64,000 nucleotides of DNA, from positions 1 to 64,000 of the forward strand of contig NZ_QRBZ01000002.1 of the NCBI RefSeq assembly GCF_009833085.1. Reading direction: 5' to 3'. Positions 12,819 through 21,500 of the stretch are shown here, one piece after another. A program made the position numbers and the translations under genes. The first letter of the stretch is position 1. The number at the start of each line of letters is the position of its first letter. This stretch comes from Nitrosomonas oligotropha. GTDB taxonomy: Bacteria; Pseudomonadota; Gammaproteobacteria; Burkholderiales; Nitrosomonadaceae. A model generated the notes under the pieces. The model did not search any database, was not told the origin of the DNA, and saw nothing but the letters and a program-made list of their open reading frames with translations.

Positions 12819-13286
12819 ATGACAAAAGCCACAGTTACAAAAATAAATGAAGGAAGGCGCGGTAAGCGTGGGCTCAATAAGCAAGAGCCAGATCCGGAAT
12901 ATTTATCGGATCTGACGCCGCCATCATTTCTATCTGAAGCGGGAAAAGAAGTGTGGAATGAAATTGCACCTGAGCTTCGCAAAGCAAAGCTGCTCGCAAA
13001 GATAGACATACCAATGCTATCGATGGGATGCGAGGCGCTTGCCAGATACAGAAAGCTGACAAAAGAATCCATTGAAGATCAATGCGGCATAGGATCTGAA
13101 GAAGACAAAAAAGACGCATGGATAAAAACCACAATCCAATCCATGAGCTTTAAACAAGCAATGCAGGTCATGCAACAATTTGGCATGTCGCCAATGGCGC
13201 GGACAAAAATAGCAATACAGCCGCAAGGCGACTTATTCGGTAATGAACCGCCAGGTAAAGGCTACTTCACGCGACCCAGTAACTAG
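12819..13286 (+). CDS. terS: Terminase small subunit, P27 family
   Basis: This 155-aa protein begins with the typical basic, low-complexity N-terminus (TKINEGRRGKRGLNKQEPDP). The P27 signature follows: PPSFLSEAGKEVWNEIAPEL and then LLAKIDIPMLSMGCEALARY. It should recognise the cos or pac site and load the large subunit. The C-terminus overlaps the large-subunit gene by 44 bases in another frame. A 112-base gap before it contains a G7 tract (about 12788-12794) that might belong to a packaging site. Confidence 0.85.
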   Translation: MTKATVTKINEGRRGKRGLNKQEPDPEYLSDLTPPSFLSEAGKEVWNEIAPELRKAKLLAKIDIPMLSMGCEALARYRKLTKESIEDQCGIGSEEDKKDAWIKTTIQSMSFKQAMQVMQQFGMSPMARTKIAIQPQGDLFGNEPPGKGYFTRPSN

Positions 13287-14967
13287 ATACGCACGCAACG
13301 TTCTCTCAGGAAAAATCATCGCAGGCCCGCACGTCAGGGCCGCATGCCAAAGACACATCGATGACCTAAAAGGAGCCCCGCTAAGGGGCTTTTTTTTCGA
13401 CCTGGAAAAAGTTGAGCGCGTTATCGGATTCTACCGGGACGTACTCAAGCTCAATGGCGGAGAATATGAAAACAAACCGTTCGAGCTCCTCGAATGGGAA
13501 AAATTCGTAGTAGGAAGCATCTTCGGCTGGGTAGATGAAAACGGCATGCGGCGGTTCCGCATCCTCTACACAGAAACAGCGAAGGGTAGCGGAAAATCAC
13601 CGCTGCAAGCCGGGATAGGACTTTACTGTCTGGTTGCCGATGGTGAAAGCCGCGCGGAAATATACGCCGCCGCAACGAAAAAAGATCAGGCAATGATCCT
13701 GTTCCGCGATGCGGTAGCGATGGTCAATCAATCGCCAGACCTATCCGCGGTCATTAAAAAAAGCGGCGTCGGTGAACAAACCTGGAACCTATCGTACACC
13801 CTTGGTGACGGCAGTTTCTTCCGTCCGATATCATCGGACGATGGCCAATCAGGACCGCGCCCGCACGCCGGACTGATCGACGAAGTGCACGAACACAAAA
13901 CAGCGCTAGTCATCGACATGATGAAAGCCGGGTTCAAGTTCCGCAAGCAGCCGATCCTGTCGATGATTACCAACAGCGGCAGCGACAAGAAAACACCCTG
14001 CGGCGTGTTGCACGATTACGGCGTGAAAGTAGCATCGCAACAAATCGTTGACGACGAATTCTTCGCGTACATCTGCGCGCTGGATGAAACAGACGATCCG
14101 TTCAACGACGAAAAATGCTGGCCCAAGGCAAACCCAAGCCTGATACACGGACTGCCCGGCAAAAAATACCTGCGCAGCCAGGTCAAAGACGCCAAAGGCA
14201 TGCCCAGCAAAGAGGCCATCGTGCGGCGGCTGAATTTCTGCCAATGGACAGAAGCCTCAAATCCCTGGATATCCAGAGACGTCTGGCAAACTGCGCGCAG
14301 AGTTTACGACTGGCGCGACCTGCAAGGCCGCCGCGCATACGGCGGACTTGACCTATCGTCTACACAGGATTTAACAGGCCTGGTGTTATGGATAGAACCG
14401 GAACAGCAGGGCGATCCATGGCACCTCGTGCCGTTCGCATGGCTTCCAGAAAAAGGACTGTGGAGCAGGGAAGACAAAGACCGCGCGCCGTACACAACCT
14501 GGAAAATGGCCGGTTTCCTGGAAACCACTCCGGGGAATGCAATCAGCAAGCTGCATGTTTTAAAACGCCTGCACGAATTGCAAGACTTTTTCGACATTCA
14601 ATGCATAGCTTTTGACCGATGGCGGATAGAAGACCTCATTCAGATGGCAGCCGATTACGACATACCGCTGCCAGAAATGGTGCCGTTCGGCCAAGGTTAC
14701 AAAGACATGAGCCCGGCCTGCGAGGCATTTGAAACTGTGTTGCTGAACGGAGAAGCAGTCCACAACGGACATCCAATCCTGACCATGTGCGCAGCGAATG
14801 CAGTCATCGAACAAGACCCGGCGGGCAACGTGAAACTATCGAAAGTGAAAGCCACAGGCCGCATCGATCTGATGGTTGCGGCGGTTATGGGTGCGGGCGT
14901 TGCGTTGCAACACAAAGAAAAACCGGAAGAGACAATCTACAACCAGCGCGGAATTTTATTCGTATGA
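13243..14967 (+). CDS. terL: Terminase large subunit
   Basis: The 574-aa motor and nuclease packages the genome. The N-terminal ATPase shows a Walker A region TETAKGSGKSPL (about residue 110) and Walker B HAGLIDEVHEH (about 208). The C-terminal RNase-H-like nuclease has YGGLDLSSTQDLTGLVLW (near 365) and an IAFDRWRIEDLIQMA segment (near 455). Length and motifs fit the Terminase_1/HK97 group. The start at 13243 lies inside terS. An alternative later start cannot be excluded, but the early sequence (DPVTRYARNVLSGKIIAGPH) is family-like. Confidence 0.92.
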   Translation: MNRQVKATSRDPVTRYARNVLSGKIIAGPHVRAACQRHIDDLKGAPLRGFFFDLEKVERVIGFYRDVLKLNGGEYENKPFELLEWEKFVVGSIFGWVDENGMRRFRILYTETAKGSGKSPLQAGIGLYCLVADGESRAEIYAAATKKDQAMILFRDAVAMVNQSPDLSAVIKKSGVGEQTWNLSYTLGDGSFFRPISSDDGQSGPRPHAGLIDEVHEHKTALVIDMMKAGFKFRKQPILSMITNSGSDKKTPCGVLHDYGVKVASQQIVDDEFFAYICALDETDDPFNDEKCWPKANPSLIHGLPGKKYLRSQVKDAKGMPSKEAIVRRLNFCQWTEASNPWISRDVWQTARRVYDWRDLQGRRAYGGLDLSSTQDLTGLVLWIEPEQQGDPWHLVPFAWLPEKGLWSREDKDRAPYTTWKMAGFLETTPGNAISKLHVLKRLHELQDFFDIQCIAFDRWRIEDLIQMAADYDIPLPEMVPFGQGYKDMSPACEAFETVLLNGEAVHNGHPILTMCAANAVIEQDPAGNVKLSKVKATGRIDLMVAAVMGAGVALQHKEKPEETIYNQRGILFV

Positions 14968-15194
14968 CCCCGAACGAAAATATAATTTATATCGTGTACC
15001 TGTTGATTTCGCTATTGATTGCGAACATTGCAACGTACATAAAAAATCCATCGTTCACGATCTCTCTGGATTCGCGCGATTGCATGTTTTTCCTAGGGAT
15101 CATATTGGTCGGCGCCGGTGCGTGGATGATCTATCAACCGGCTGGATTGATCTCATCCGGGTTGCTGCTTTTCTGGACAGCCAGGCCGCGCTAA
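14964..15194 (+). CDS. Small multi-helix membrane protein between terL and portal
   Basis: The 76 residues start MTPNENIIYIVYLLISLL, with two or three predicted membrane helices (about 7-25, 38-56 and 58-72). It is coupled to terL by ATGA and to the portal gene by TAATG. Small hydrophobic proteins at this place occur in several HK97-like phages and have no assigned role; a holin or assembly-membrane role is possible. The tight coupling on both sides supports it as a real gene. Confidence 0.6.
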   Translation: MTPNENIIYIVYLLISLLIANIATYIKNPSFTISLDSRDCMFFLGIILVGAGAWMIYQPAGLISSGLLLFWTARPR

Positions 15195-16462
15195 TGGGAT
15201 TCATCTCAAACCTTGAAGCAGAAACGCGCTCAGCAATAGGGCCAAGCGCGCATCCGCGCGATCCTGTTCTGGCGGAATGGTTCGGCGCAGGTGGCTACGC
15301 AAACTCGGGCGTATCGGTCACGCCAGATTCAGCGATGCGTGTCACAGCCGTTTTCCGCGCGGTGGCGTTGCTATCAGGAACGTATGCCAGCCTGCCGGTC
15401 ACGGTGGATAAATTCATGCTGGATGGCGGCCTGGAAACAGACAAAAATCATCCGCTGTACGACATCATCGTTTACCAGCCTAACAAATGGCAGACATCGT
15501 TCCAATGGCGCGAAATGATGGCGGCGCATTTTGCCCTGCGCGGCTGCTGCTACTCTGAAATAATCAGCTCAGGAAAGCGCGGTATCGATCAACTGATTCC
15601 GCTTCATCCGGATAGAGTGCGCCCATTCCATGCCCCGGATGGCAAGATTGCATTTGGTTATACGCCGCCGAACGGACCGCAGCGTGTCATTCTGCAAGAC
15701 GATATGCACTGGATGCATTTCATGGCATCCGATGGAATAAAACCGATTTCCCCGATTAGCTATTGCCGGGAAGCAGTCGGCCTATCTTTGGCAACGGAAG
15801 AACATGCGGCGCGGCTGTTCAGCAACGGCGCAAAGCCCGGTGGCATTCTGAAAATGCCGGGGCATTTCAAAGACGATATTGCGCTGCAAAGATTTAAAAA
15901 GGAATGGCAGGCGGCTCATGGCGGTGTCAGTAACACCGGAAAAACGGCAGTACTTGAGGACGGCTTGGAGTGGCAACAAATCGGCATGACATCAGAAGAC
16001 GCGCAGTTCCTTGAAACGCGCAACCTGCAAGTTGCGGAAATTGCCCGAATATTCGGAGTCCCGCCGCATAAACTGTTCGACCTGCAACGATCCACGAACA
16101 ACAACATCGAGCATCAAGGAATCGAATTTGTAACCGACACCATCCGCCCTGGCTGCGTGCGATGGGAACAAGACATGCAGCGTGACCTATTCAATGGCAA
16201 ACGCACGCACTGCGTGCAATTTGACCTTGACGGACTCATGCGCGGAGACTCCGCAGCGCGTGCGGCGTTTAACTCATCGGCGCTGCAAAACGGCTGGAAA
16301 TCGCGCAATGAAGTGCGCCGGGACGAAGGATACAACCGCAGCAATACCGAAGGCATGGACGATTACACAGTGCAGTCGAATATGATATCCATCGTCAATA
16401 TGGGCAAAGTAATGCCTAAGCAACCGAAAGAGCCATCGTTACCAGGGAACAGCAATGAATAA
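15194..16462 (+). CDS. Portal protein, HK97 family
   Basis: I choose the ATG at 15194 (MGFISNLEAETRSAIG), coupled by TAATG to the small membrane gene; the open frame upstream is not portal-like. The 422 residues show VTPDSAMRVTAVFRAVALLS, PLYDIIVYQPNKWQTSFQWR and later VAEIARIFGVPPHKLFDLQR, all characteristic of HK97-type portals. Twelve copies form the ring at the unique capsid vertex through which DNA passes. It overlaps the protease gene by 8 bases. Confidence 0.92.
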   Translation: MGFISNLEAETRSAIGPSAHPRDPVLAEWFGAGGYANSGVSVTPDSAMRVTAVFRAVALLSGTYASLPVTVDKFMLDGGLETDKNHPLYDIIVYQPNKWQTSFQWREMMAAHFALRGCCYSEIISSGKRGIDQLIPLHPDRVRPFHAPDGKIAFGYTPPNGPQRVILQDDMHWMHFMASDGIKPISPISYCREAVGLSLATEEHAARLFSNGAKPGGILKMPGHFKDDIALQRFKKEWQAAHGGVSNTGKTAVLEDGLEWQQIGMTSEDAQFLETRNLQVAEIARIFGVPPHKLFDLQRSTNNNIEHQGIEFVTDTIRPGCVRWEQDMQRDLFNGKRTHCVQFDLDGLMRGDSAARAAFNSSALQNGWKSRNEVRRDEGYNRSNTEGMDDYTVQSNMISIVNMGKVMPKQPKEPSLPGNSNE

Positions 16463-17027
16463 TGATATCGAGCGTAGAAATTATCAGCTGAACGAACTTC
16501 GGCTTGATGGTCAAGAAGGCGCGCAGCCCAAGATCATCGGCCATGCCGCCGTGTTCGATCAGCTATCCGAAAATCTCGGGGGTTTCCGTGAGCGCATCGC
16601 GCGCGGTGCGTTCGCAAAAACATTGCTGACCGCCGATGTTCGTGCGCTTTTTAATCACAATATTAATTTCGTGCTGGGTCGCAGCAAATCCGGAACGCTG
16701 CGCATGACAGAAGACTCAACCGGACTGGCAATCGAAATAGACCCGCCGGATACAACATTCTCTCGCGATCTCCAAATCTCGATGAAACGCGCTGACATCG
16801 ATCAAATGTCATTCGGGTTCCGCACAATCAAAGACTCATGGGATGAGGTTGGCGGTGAGTGGATTCGGACACTGTTGGAAGTGGAACTGCTCGATGTGTC
16901 CCCGGTAACATTTCCGGCCTATCCGCAAACAGACGTTGCCGTCAGATCGATGCAGCAATTGATCACGGCGAAACACAAAGACGATTACCGCATCGGCCTG
17001 ATGAAAAGGCGAATGCAAGTTATCTAA
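16455..17027 (+). CDS. HK97-type prohead protease (family U35)
   Basis: This 190-aa serine protease matures the capsid. GHAAVFDQLSENLGGFRERI is the conserved start of the fold. ALFNHNINFVLGR supplies the catalytic His, DIDQMSFGF the catalytic Ser, and LLDVSPVTFPAYPQTDVAVR the conserved end. It lies between portal and capsid as in HK97. A terminator follows (17053-17073), which may set the much higher level of capsid mRNA relative to protease. Confidence 0.92.
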   Translation: MNNDIERRNYQLNELRLDGQEGAQPKIIGHAAVFDQLSENLGGFRERIARGAFAKTLLTADVRALFNHNINFVLGRSKSGTLRMTEDSTGLAIEIDPPDTTFSRDLQISMKRADIDQMSFGFRTIKDSWDEVGGEWIRTLLEVELLDVSPVTFPAYPQTDVAVRSMQQLITAKHKDDYRIGLMKRRMQVI

Positions 17028-17052
17028 AGAACACGGTATTAAAAAATCACAA

Positions 17053-17073
17053 CCCGCCTCGAGCGGGTTTTTT
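17053..17073 (+). terminator. Terminator between protease and capsid genes
   Basis: CCCGC (17053-17057) pairs with GCGGG (17063-17067), flanked by A and T runs (TTTTTTATTTT). It suggests separate transcription or attenuation ahead of the major capsid gene. Confidence 0.7.
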
Positions 17074-17147
17074 ATTTTCAGGCAATCCGCGAGAACAGGG
17101 CAGCGGATGCCACTGCATTAACTGCCCTGGAATTTTTGGAGACAATA

Positions 17148-18374
17148 ATGTCACAGAAAATCAGAGAACTGATCGAAGAAAGAAACCGTGTCACAAACGC
17201 AGCTCGCGAGATTTTGGATAAGGCAGAAAGCGAAAAGCGTGAACTGACCGTCGAAGAATCCGGCAAATGGGATGAACTGATCGGCAGATCGAGCAAAGTG
17301 AAAGAAGCAATCGACAGAGAAGCGCGGCAACAAGAAGCCGAACGCGCTCTTGCAACCGCAGAATTACGCGAAACCGCAAGCGGAAAAGAAACGGCCTCAG
17401 CATCCAATGATCCGCGCGCAACCGAAGAGTATCGAAGCGCATTTATGAGTTTCCTAACATTTGGCCGAGATGGGCTGAGCGGCGATGAGAAACGCGCATT
17501 GCAGGCAGATCAGCAAACCACTGGCGGTTTTCTGGCAATGCCAATGCAAATGGCGAATGCACTTATCAAAGCGATAGACAATGTCGTGATGATCCGCAAT
17601 AAAGCCACCAAGATCCCTGTTCCACAAGCTCACAGTCTTGGTGTTCCATCATTGGATTCAGATCCTGATGACGCTGATTGGACGGCAGAATTGGGAACCG
17701 GCAATGAAGATAACGGCATGGGTTTTGGGCGCCGGGAATTGCGTCCGCGTCCTCTGGCAAAGCGAATCAAAGTCAGTAATAAATTACTAGCGCTTGTTCC
17801 AGGGTCGGAGTCTCTAGTAATCGACCGGCTGGCCTACAAGTTCGGAATCGCAGAAGAAAAAGGATTTTTGCTTGGCAATGGCGTCAATCAGCCGCTTGGT
17901 TTGTTTGTTGCCAGCGCATCGGGTATTTCAACCGGACGTGACGTTTCTACCGGGAACGATCCAACGAGTCCAACTTTCGACGGTCTGCAGAACGCAAAGT
18001 ACTCTGTAAAACAACAATACATGCGCACCGGTGAATGGCTATTCCACCGCGATGCAGTTAAGAAGCTTGCTCTACTGAGAGATGGCGAAGGTCAGTATCT
18101 ATGGCAGCCATCAAAGAGAGAAGGAGAGCCAGATATTCTGTTAGGCCGCCCAGTAAACATGAGTGAATACGTTCCGAACACTTTCACGTCTGGTTTATAT
18201 GTTGGTCTGTTTGGGGATTTGAGTTACTACTGGATTGCAGACGCGATGAATATCGAAGTGCAGCGGCTTGTTGAGTTGTACGCGGCAACGAACCAGATCG
18301 GCTTGATTGGCCGCGCTGAAGTGGATGGTATGCCAGTACTGGAAGAAGCCTTTGCCCGCATAAAACTCGGTTAA
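17148..18374 (+). CDS. Major capsid protein, HK97 fold
   Basis: The start is ATG 17148, with TGGAGA 8 bases upstream. Of 408 residues, the first 110 or so form a charged coiled-coil delta/scaffold domain (REARQQEAERALATAELRET) that the protease is expected to remove. The HK97 core follows, with QTTGGFLAMPMQMANALIKA, RNKATKIPVPQAHSLGVPSL and GEWLFHRDAVKKLALLRDGE as recognisable stretches. DILLGRPVNMSEYVPN near residue 325 is a typical late motif. It forms the icosahedral shell. Confidence 0.92.
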   Translation: MSQKIRELIEERNRVTNAAREILDKAESEKRELTVEESGKWDELIGRSSKVKEAIDREARQQEAERALATAELRETASGKETASASNDPRATEEYRSAFMSFLTFGRDGLSGDEKRALQADQQTTGGFLAMPMQMANALIKAIDNVVMIRNKATKIPVPQAHSLGVPSLDSDPDDADWTAELGTGNEDNGMGFGRRELRPRPLAKRIKVSNKLLALVPGSESLVIDRLAYKFGIAEEKGFLLGNGVNQPLGLFVASASGISTGRDVSTGNDPTSPTFDGLQNAKYSVKQQYMRTGEWLFHRDAVKKLALLRDGEGQYLWQPSKREGEPDILLGRPVNMSEYVPNTFTSGLYVGLFGDLSYYWIADAMNIEVQRLVELYAATNQIGLIGRAEVDGMPVLEEAFARIKLG

Positions 18375-18430
18375 TCCACAAACGCTGAAACACAGCGATC
18401 CGAAAACTACGAATAATCTGTGAGGAAACC

Positions 18431-18874
18431 ATGCAAAATTTATTAAAAGAATGCAAAGTATCGCGCGTCGCAAACTCAGCAGCAGCCGCGCAGACGGAAG
18501 TTTTAAGCTCGGTGCTGGATATGTCCGGATATGACGGCGTGATATTTATCGCCCTGTTAGGAGATGTTACTGTCAACAGCGTGTTGACACTGACGGCAAA
18601 GGGCAACACAGCCAACAGCACATCATCCCCGACGCCGGTCACGCAAAAAGCAACCGACGCCTACACCGCAGCCGCATCCGACGCGGATAACAAACTGCTG
18701 ATTGTGGACGTTCCAAAACCGCAACTACGCTATATTTTTGCATCCCTAACACGTACCGCCGCGAACGCGGTTGTTGACGGCATTATCGCGATCCAATATC
18801 AAACGCGCAGCAAGCCGGTATCGTTGGATGCAACCGTACTGGCAGCCGCTCTTGGTCTCGGTGCTGCATCCTGA
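18431..18874 (+). CDS. Putative head or decoration protein
   Basis: This 147-aa protein follows the capsid gene at a distance of 56 bases, with TGAGGAAACC as ribosome-binding site. It is Ala/Thr/Val-rich and beta-like (VLDMSGYDGVIFIALLGDVT) with no catalytic or membrane motif. The N-terminal MQNLLKECKVSRVANSAA is frequent in small structural proteins at this position. It may be a capsid-binding minor protein. The function is inferred from position only. Confidence 0.55.
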   Translation: MQNLLKECKVSRVANSAAAAQTEVLSSVLDMSGYDGVIFIALLGDVTVNSVLTLTAKGNTANSTSSPTPVTQKATDAYTAAASDADNKLLIVDVPKPQLRYIFASLTRTAANAVVDGIIAIQYQTRSKPVSLDATVLAAALGLGAAS

Positions 18875-18936
18875 TAATCGATACGGGTGAGCAATCACCC
18901 GCTGAATATCCAACAACTGATTAATCGGGAGCGAAA

Positions 18937-19419
18937 ATGGCAGATTCACAGTACACAACAGATGTCTACAACAAACAGGGCGGACGTGAACTGGTTGTTA
19001 AATCAACCGGCATGATCCGCAACCAAGGCTACGACATCAAGAAGCAATCCGCACCAACGGCAAAAACAACAGCGGTTACGCTTACCATTGCCGAACTATT
19101 GACCACCATCATCACCGGCACGCACGCCGCCGGTGCAACGCAGGCCTACACGCTGCCGGATGGTTCGCTGATTGACGCCGCTTTCCTGGCGGCCGGTTTA
19201 TCGTTGGAGGCGGATGATAGTTTTGACTGGTCGCTGATTAACTTGTCCGCTGCGGCATTGGATACCATTACCGTCACGGCCGGTACCGGTCACACCATAG
19301 TCGGCAATCCAATCGTGCAATCCGCGCATTCTTCCACCGGTGGCGTTTACGGTAACTCATCGCGCTGGCGTACCCGTAAAACGGCGGCGGATACTTACGT
19401 TAGCTACCGGATTGCCTAG
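18937..19419 (+). CDS. Putative phage structural protein
   Basis: The 160-aa, Thr/Ala-rich, mainly beta protein has a middle region YTLPDGSLIDAAFLAAGLSL and a closing GGVYGNSSRWRTRKTAADTY. It sits between the capsid module and the connectors and overlaps nothing. A CGGGAGCG ribosome-binding site is clear. It could be a decoration or head-fibre subunit. No defining family motif is seen. Confidence 0.55.
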   Translation: MADSQYTTDVYNKQGGRELVVKSTGMIRNQGYDIKKQSAPTAKTTAVTLTIAELLTTIITGTHAAGATQAYTLPDGSLIDAAFLAAGLSLEADDSFDWSLINLSAAALDTITVTAGTGHTIVGNPIVQSAHSSTGGVYGNSSRWRTRKTAADTYVSYRIA

Positions 19420-19421
19420 CC

Positions 19422-19646
19422 ATGAAAATCAAAATGATTACCACCATGGCAGGGCCAGCGCGATCTGTGCAGTCTGGTCAAGTAATCGATCTGCCTGGAT
19501 CCGAAGCGGTTGACTTGATCAGCGGCGGTTACGCCGTACCGTTTAAATCTGAAACGATTGAAACGGCAACGGTGCAGCCACCAGAAACATCCGCAGTCAT
19601 CACGCCGCAGCCGGAAAAGAAATCCGCAAAACCTAAAAAGCCTTAA
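19422..19646 (+). CDS. Small head-region protein, 74 aa
   Basis: It starts MKIKMITTMAGPARSVQSGQ, a beta-type N-terminal half with an ISGGYAVPF motif resembling HI1506-like phage proteins, then a Thr/Pro-rich linker ending in a Lys/Pro tail (KKSAKPKKP). It lies two bases after the previous stop and four bases before the connector gene, clearly within one late operon. Function unknown. Confidence 0.55.
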   Translation: MKIKMITTMAGPARSVQSGQVIDLPGSEAVDLISGGYAVPFKSETIETATVQPPETSAVITPQPEKKSAKPKKP

Positions 19647-19649
19647 CCA

Positions 19650-20573
19650 ATGCCATCGCTCGTAGTCTACACACCGCCAGCCACAGAGCCGGTAACCGTT
19701 GCGGAAGTCATGCAACGCTGCCGGATCGACACGGTAAACCAGGAACCGGCGCCGGGCGCGCCATCGGTTGCGCTCGGTTCCGGTTCCGGTAATGTCGACA
19801 ACGGCGCGCACCGGTACCGCGTGACGTTTGTCACAGCGGACGGTGAAACGCAGGGCGGTGACATCTCCGCAGCGGTGACCGTATCGGACAAATCGGTCAA
19901 CGGGAAAATTGAACTGAGCGGAATACCATTGGGCGGCTCACTCGTAACAGCCCGGAAAATCTACCGTACTACCGCGAACGGATCAGCCTATTTATTGCTG
20001 GCAACGATTGCAAACAACACGGCAACCACGTACACCGACAACATCGCGGATATAAACCTGGGCGCATCCGTTCCCAGCACGAACGCAACCGGTGATCCGG
20101 AATTGCGCCTGCTGATTTCAGCAGTCCGGCAAAAAGCGGAATCAATCCTCAAGCGCTACCTGATCACGCAAACGGTTGACATGTACCTGGATTGTTTTGA
20201 AAGCTGGGAAATCCGCATGCCGCCGTTGCAGTCGGTCACATCGATTGTGTACACCGATGGCAACGGCATCGAACAAACGTTGTCTGCATCGGATTATCAA
20301 GTCGATTCAGTTGGAGCCCCGGCACGGATCACCCCGGCTTACAACAAGACATGGCCAGAAACGCGCGAACAAATGAATGCCGTCCGCATCCGCTTTGTTG
20401 CAGGGTACGGAACCGCTGCCGATGTTCCGGAATGCGTCAGGGACTGGATGCTGAAGCGCATCAAGCATGCGTACGACAATCGTGACCCTGTCAACGTTGG
20501 CAACATCGTGACCGAGTTTCCGCATTCTTATGTAGACGGAATGCTCGAACCGGAACGCGTTTACGGAGTATGA
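19650..20573 (+). CDS. Head-tail connector (HK97 gp6-like) with inserted beta domain
   Basis: The connector core is split. EPVTVAEVMQRCRID near the start and DPELRLLISAVRQKAESILK after residue 150 are the two halves of helix 1 and 2 of gp6-like proteins, and TVDMYLDCFESWEIRMPPLQ plus RFVAGYGTAADVPECVRDWM complete the family. Between them, about residues 33-150 form a Gly/Ser/Thr-rich segment like a fibronectin-type or Ig-like domain (HRYRVTFVTADGETQGGDIS). At 307 aa it is well above the roughly 100-200 aa of typical members. It should form the ring under the portal. Confidence 0.8.
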   Translation: MPSLVVYTPPATEPVTVAEVMQRCRIDTVNQEPAPGAPSVALGSGSGNVDNGAHRYRVTFVTADGETQGGDISAAVTVSDKSVNGKIELSGIPLGGSLVTARKIYRTTANGSAYLLLATIANNTATTYTDNIADINLGASVPSTNATGDPELRLLISAVRQKAESILKRYLITQTVDMYLDCFESWEIRMPPLQSVTSIVYTDGNGIEQTLSASDYQVDSVGAPARITPAYNKTWPETREQMNAVRIRFVAGYGTAADVPECVRDWMLKRIKHAYDNRDPVNVGNIVTEFPHSYVDGMLEPERVYGV

Positions 20574-20574
20574 G

Positions 20575-21177
20575 ATGACAACCAAATGGACAATCCCAGC
20601 CGATCTATGGTTCGGTGAAACCGTTGCCATCCTTGGCGCCGGGCCTGACATGACGGAAGAGCTCGCAGCCAAAGCCAAAGGGTTCAAGACTATCGCCTGC
20701 AACCGCGCAATTAAATTCGCGCCATGGGCTGATATGTTCGTTGCGCTCGATCCGCATCATCCGTTTTGGGAAGAAGCGGACAATCTTGGATTTAAAGGCA
20801 TGCGCATCATCGGTGTCGAGCATGACGGATTTGATGCGCTGTACCCCGGCATGCTGTACGAAACCGTGCGCATGTCGCAATTCGAGACGATCCACATCCG
20901 GAACAACGCGCTGGCAGCCATCCGCATTGCATACATGGCCGGAGCAAAGAAAATCATCCTGCTCGGGTTCGATCCGGAAAGATACGAAGAAATCCACGCG
21001 CAAACCGGATTCCGCGGACTGAAAGAAGGACTGGAACAAATCACTGCAGAACTGCGCGCGAATGGCGTGGAAGTTGAGCGCATCGATAGCGAGATCAAGA
21101 AACCAGGATCAAAACCGCCGCGCCGATCTGAGATTGATCCGAAAACATTTCCGCAGACTGAGAAAGCACCCGAATGA
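20575..21177 (+). CDS. Rossmann-like protein resembling MptE/DUF115, in the connector module
   Basis: This 200-aa enzyme-like protein has an N-terminal nucleotide-binding motif (GETVAILGAGPDMTEELAAK), then KTIACNRAIKFAPWADMFVA, a 'D-D' region with LDPHHPFW, and AGAKKIILLGFDPERYEEIH. These recall the MptE-like (DUF115) fold of hydroxymethylpterin pyrophosphokinases and Maf glycosyltransferases. Such an enzyme is not a structural part of heads or tails, so it is probably cargo in the late operon. Its start overlaps the TGA of the connector region closely and its stop overlaps the next ATG. The substrate is unknown. Confidence 0.6.
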   Translation: MTTKWTIPADLWFGETVAILGAGPDMTEELAAKAKGFKTIACNRAIKFAPWADMFVALDPHHPFWEEADNLGFKGMRIIGVEHDGFDALYPGMLYETVRMSQFETIHIRNNALAAIRIAYMAGAKKIILLGFDPERYEEIHAQTGFRGLKEGLEQITAELRANGVEVERIDSEIKKPGSKPPRRSEIDPKTFPQTEKAPE

Positions 21178-21500
21178 TCGTCAAACTAGACCGTCGCTGC
21201 CGCATTGAAAAGCCGGTGAATTCCATCGACCCGGTATACGGATCGGCGGAAAAGACCTGGCAGCTTCTCGCGGTGGTTTGGTGCAATGTTCAAGACGTGT
21301 TGCCCAGCCGTTCCGAGGCGGTAAAGAATGGCCTTGCTGTTGGAACAAAACAAAGCCGGATCAGATTTCGCTACCGTGACGATATCGATTCATCCATGCG
21401 CATCATGCTGAATAACGTGGCGCATCAAATCGTCGGCGGCCCGGCTGAACTAGGACAGCATGAATACATGGAATGTGTCATTGAGGTTTATACGTCATGA
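21174..21500 (+). CDS. Head-tail adaptor / head closure protein
   Basis: The 108 residues begin MIVKLDRRCRIEKPVNSIDP, the usual start of head-tail joining proteins, followed by WCNVQDVLPSRSEAVKNGLA and the RIRFRYRDDIDSSMRIML stretch of the family (SPP1 gp16/Phage_H_T_join type). It seals the filled head before tail attachment. It overlaps both neighbours by 4 bases (ATGA), so it is translationally coupled within the connector operon. Confidence 0.8.
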   Translation: MIVKLDRRCRIEKPVNSIDPVYGSAEKTWQLLAVVWCNVQDVLPSRSEAVKNGLAVGTKQSRIRFRYRDDIDSSMRIMLNNVAHQIVGGPAELGQHEYMECVIEVYTS

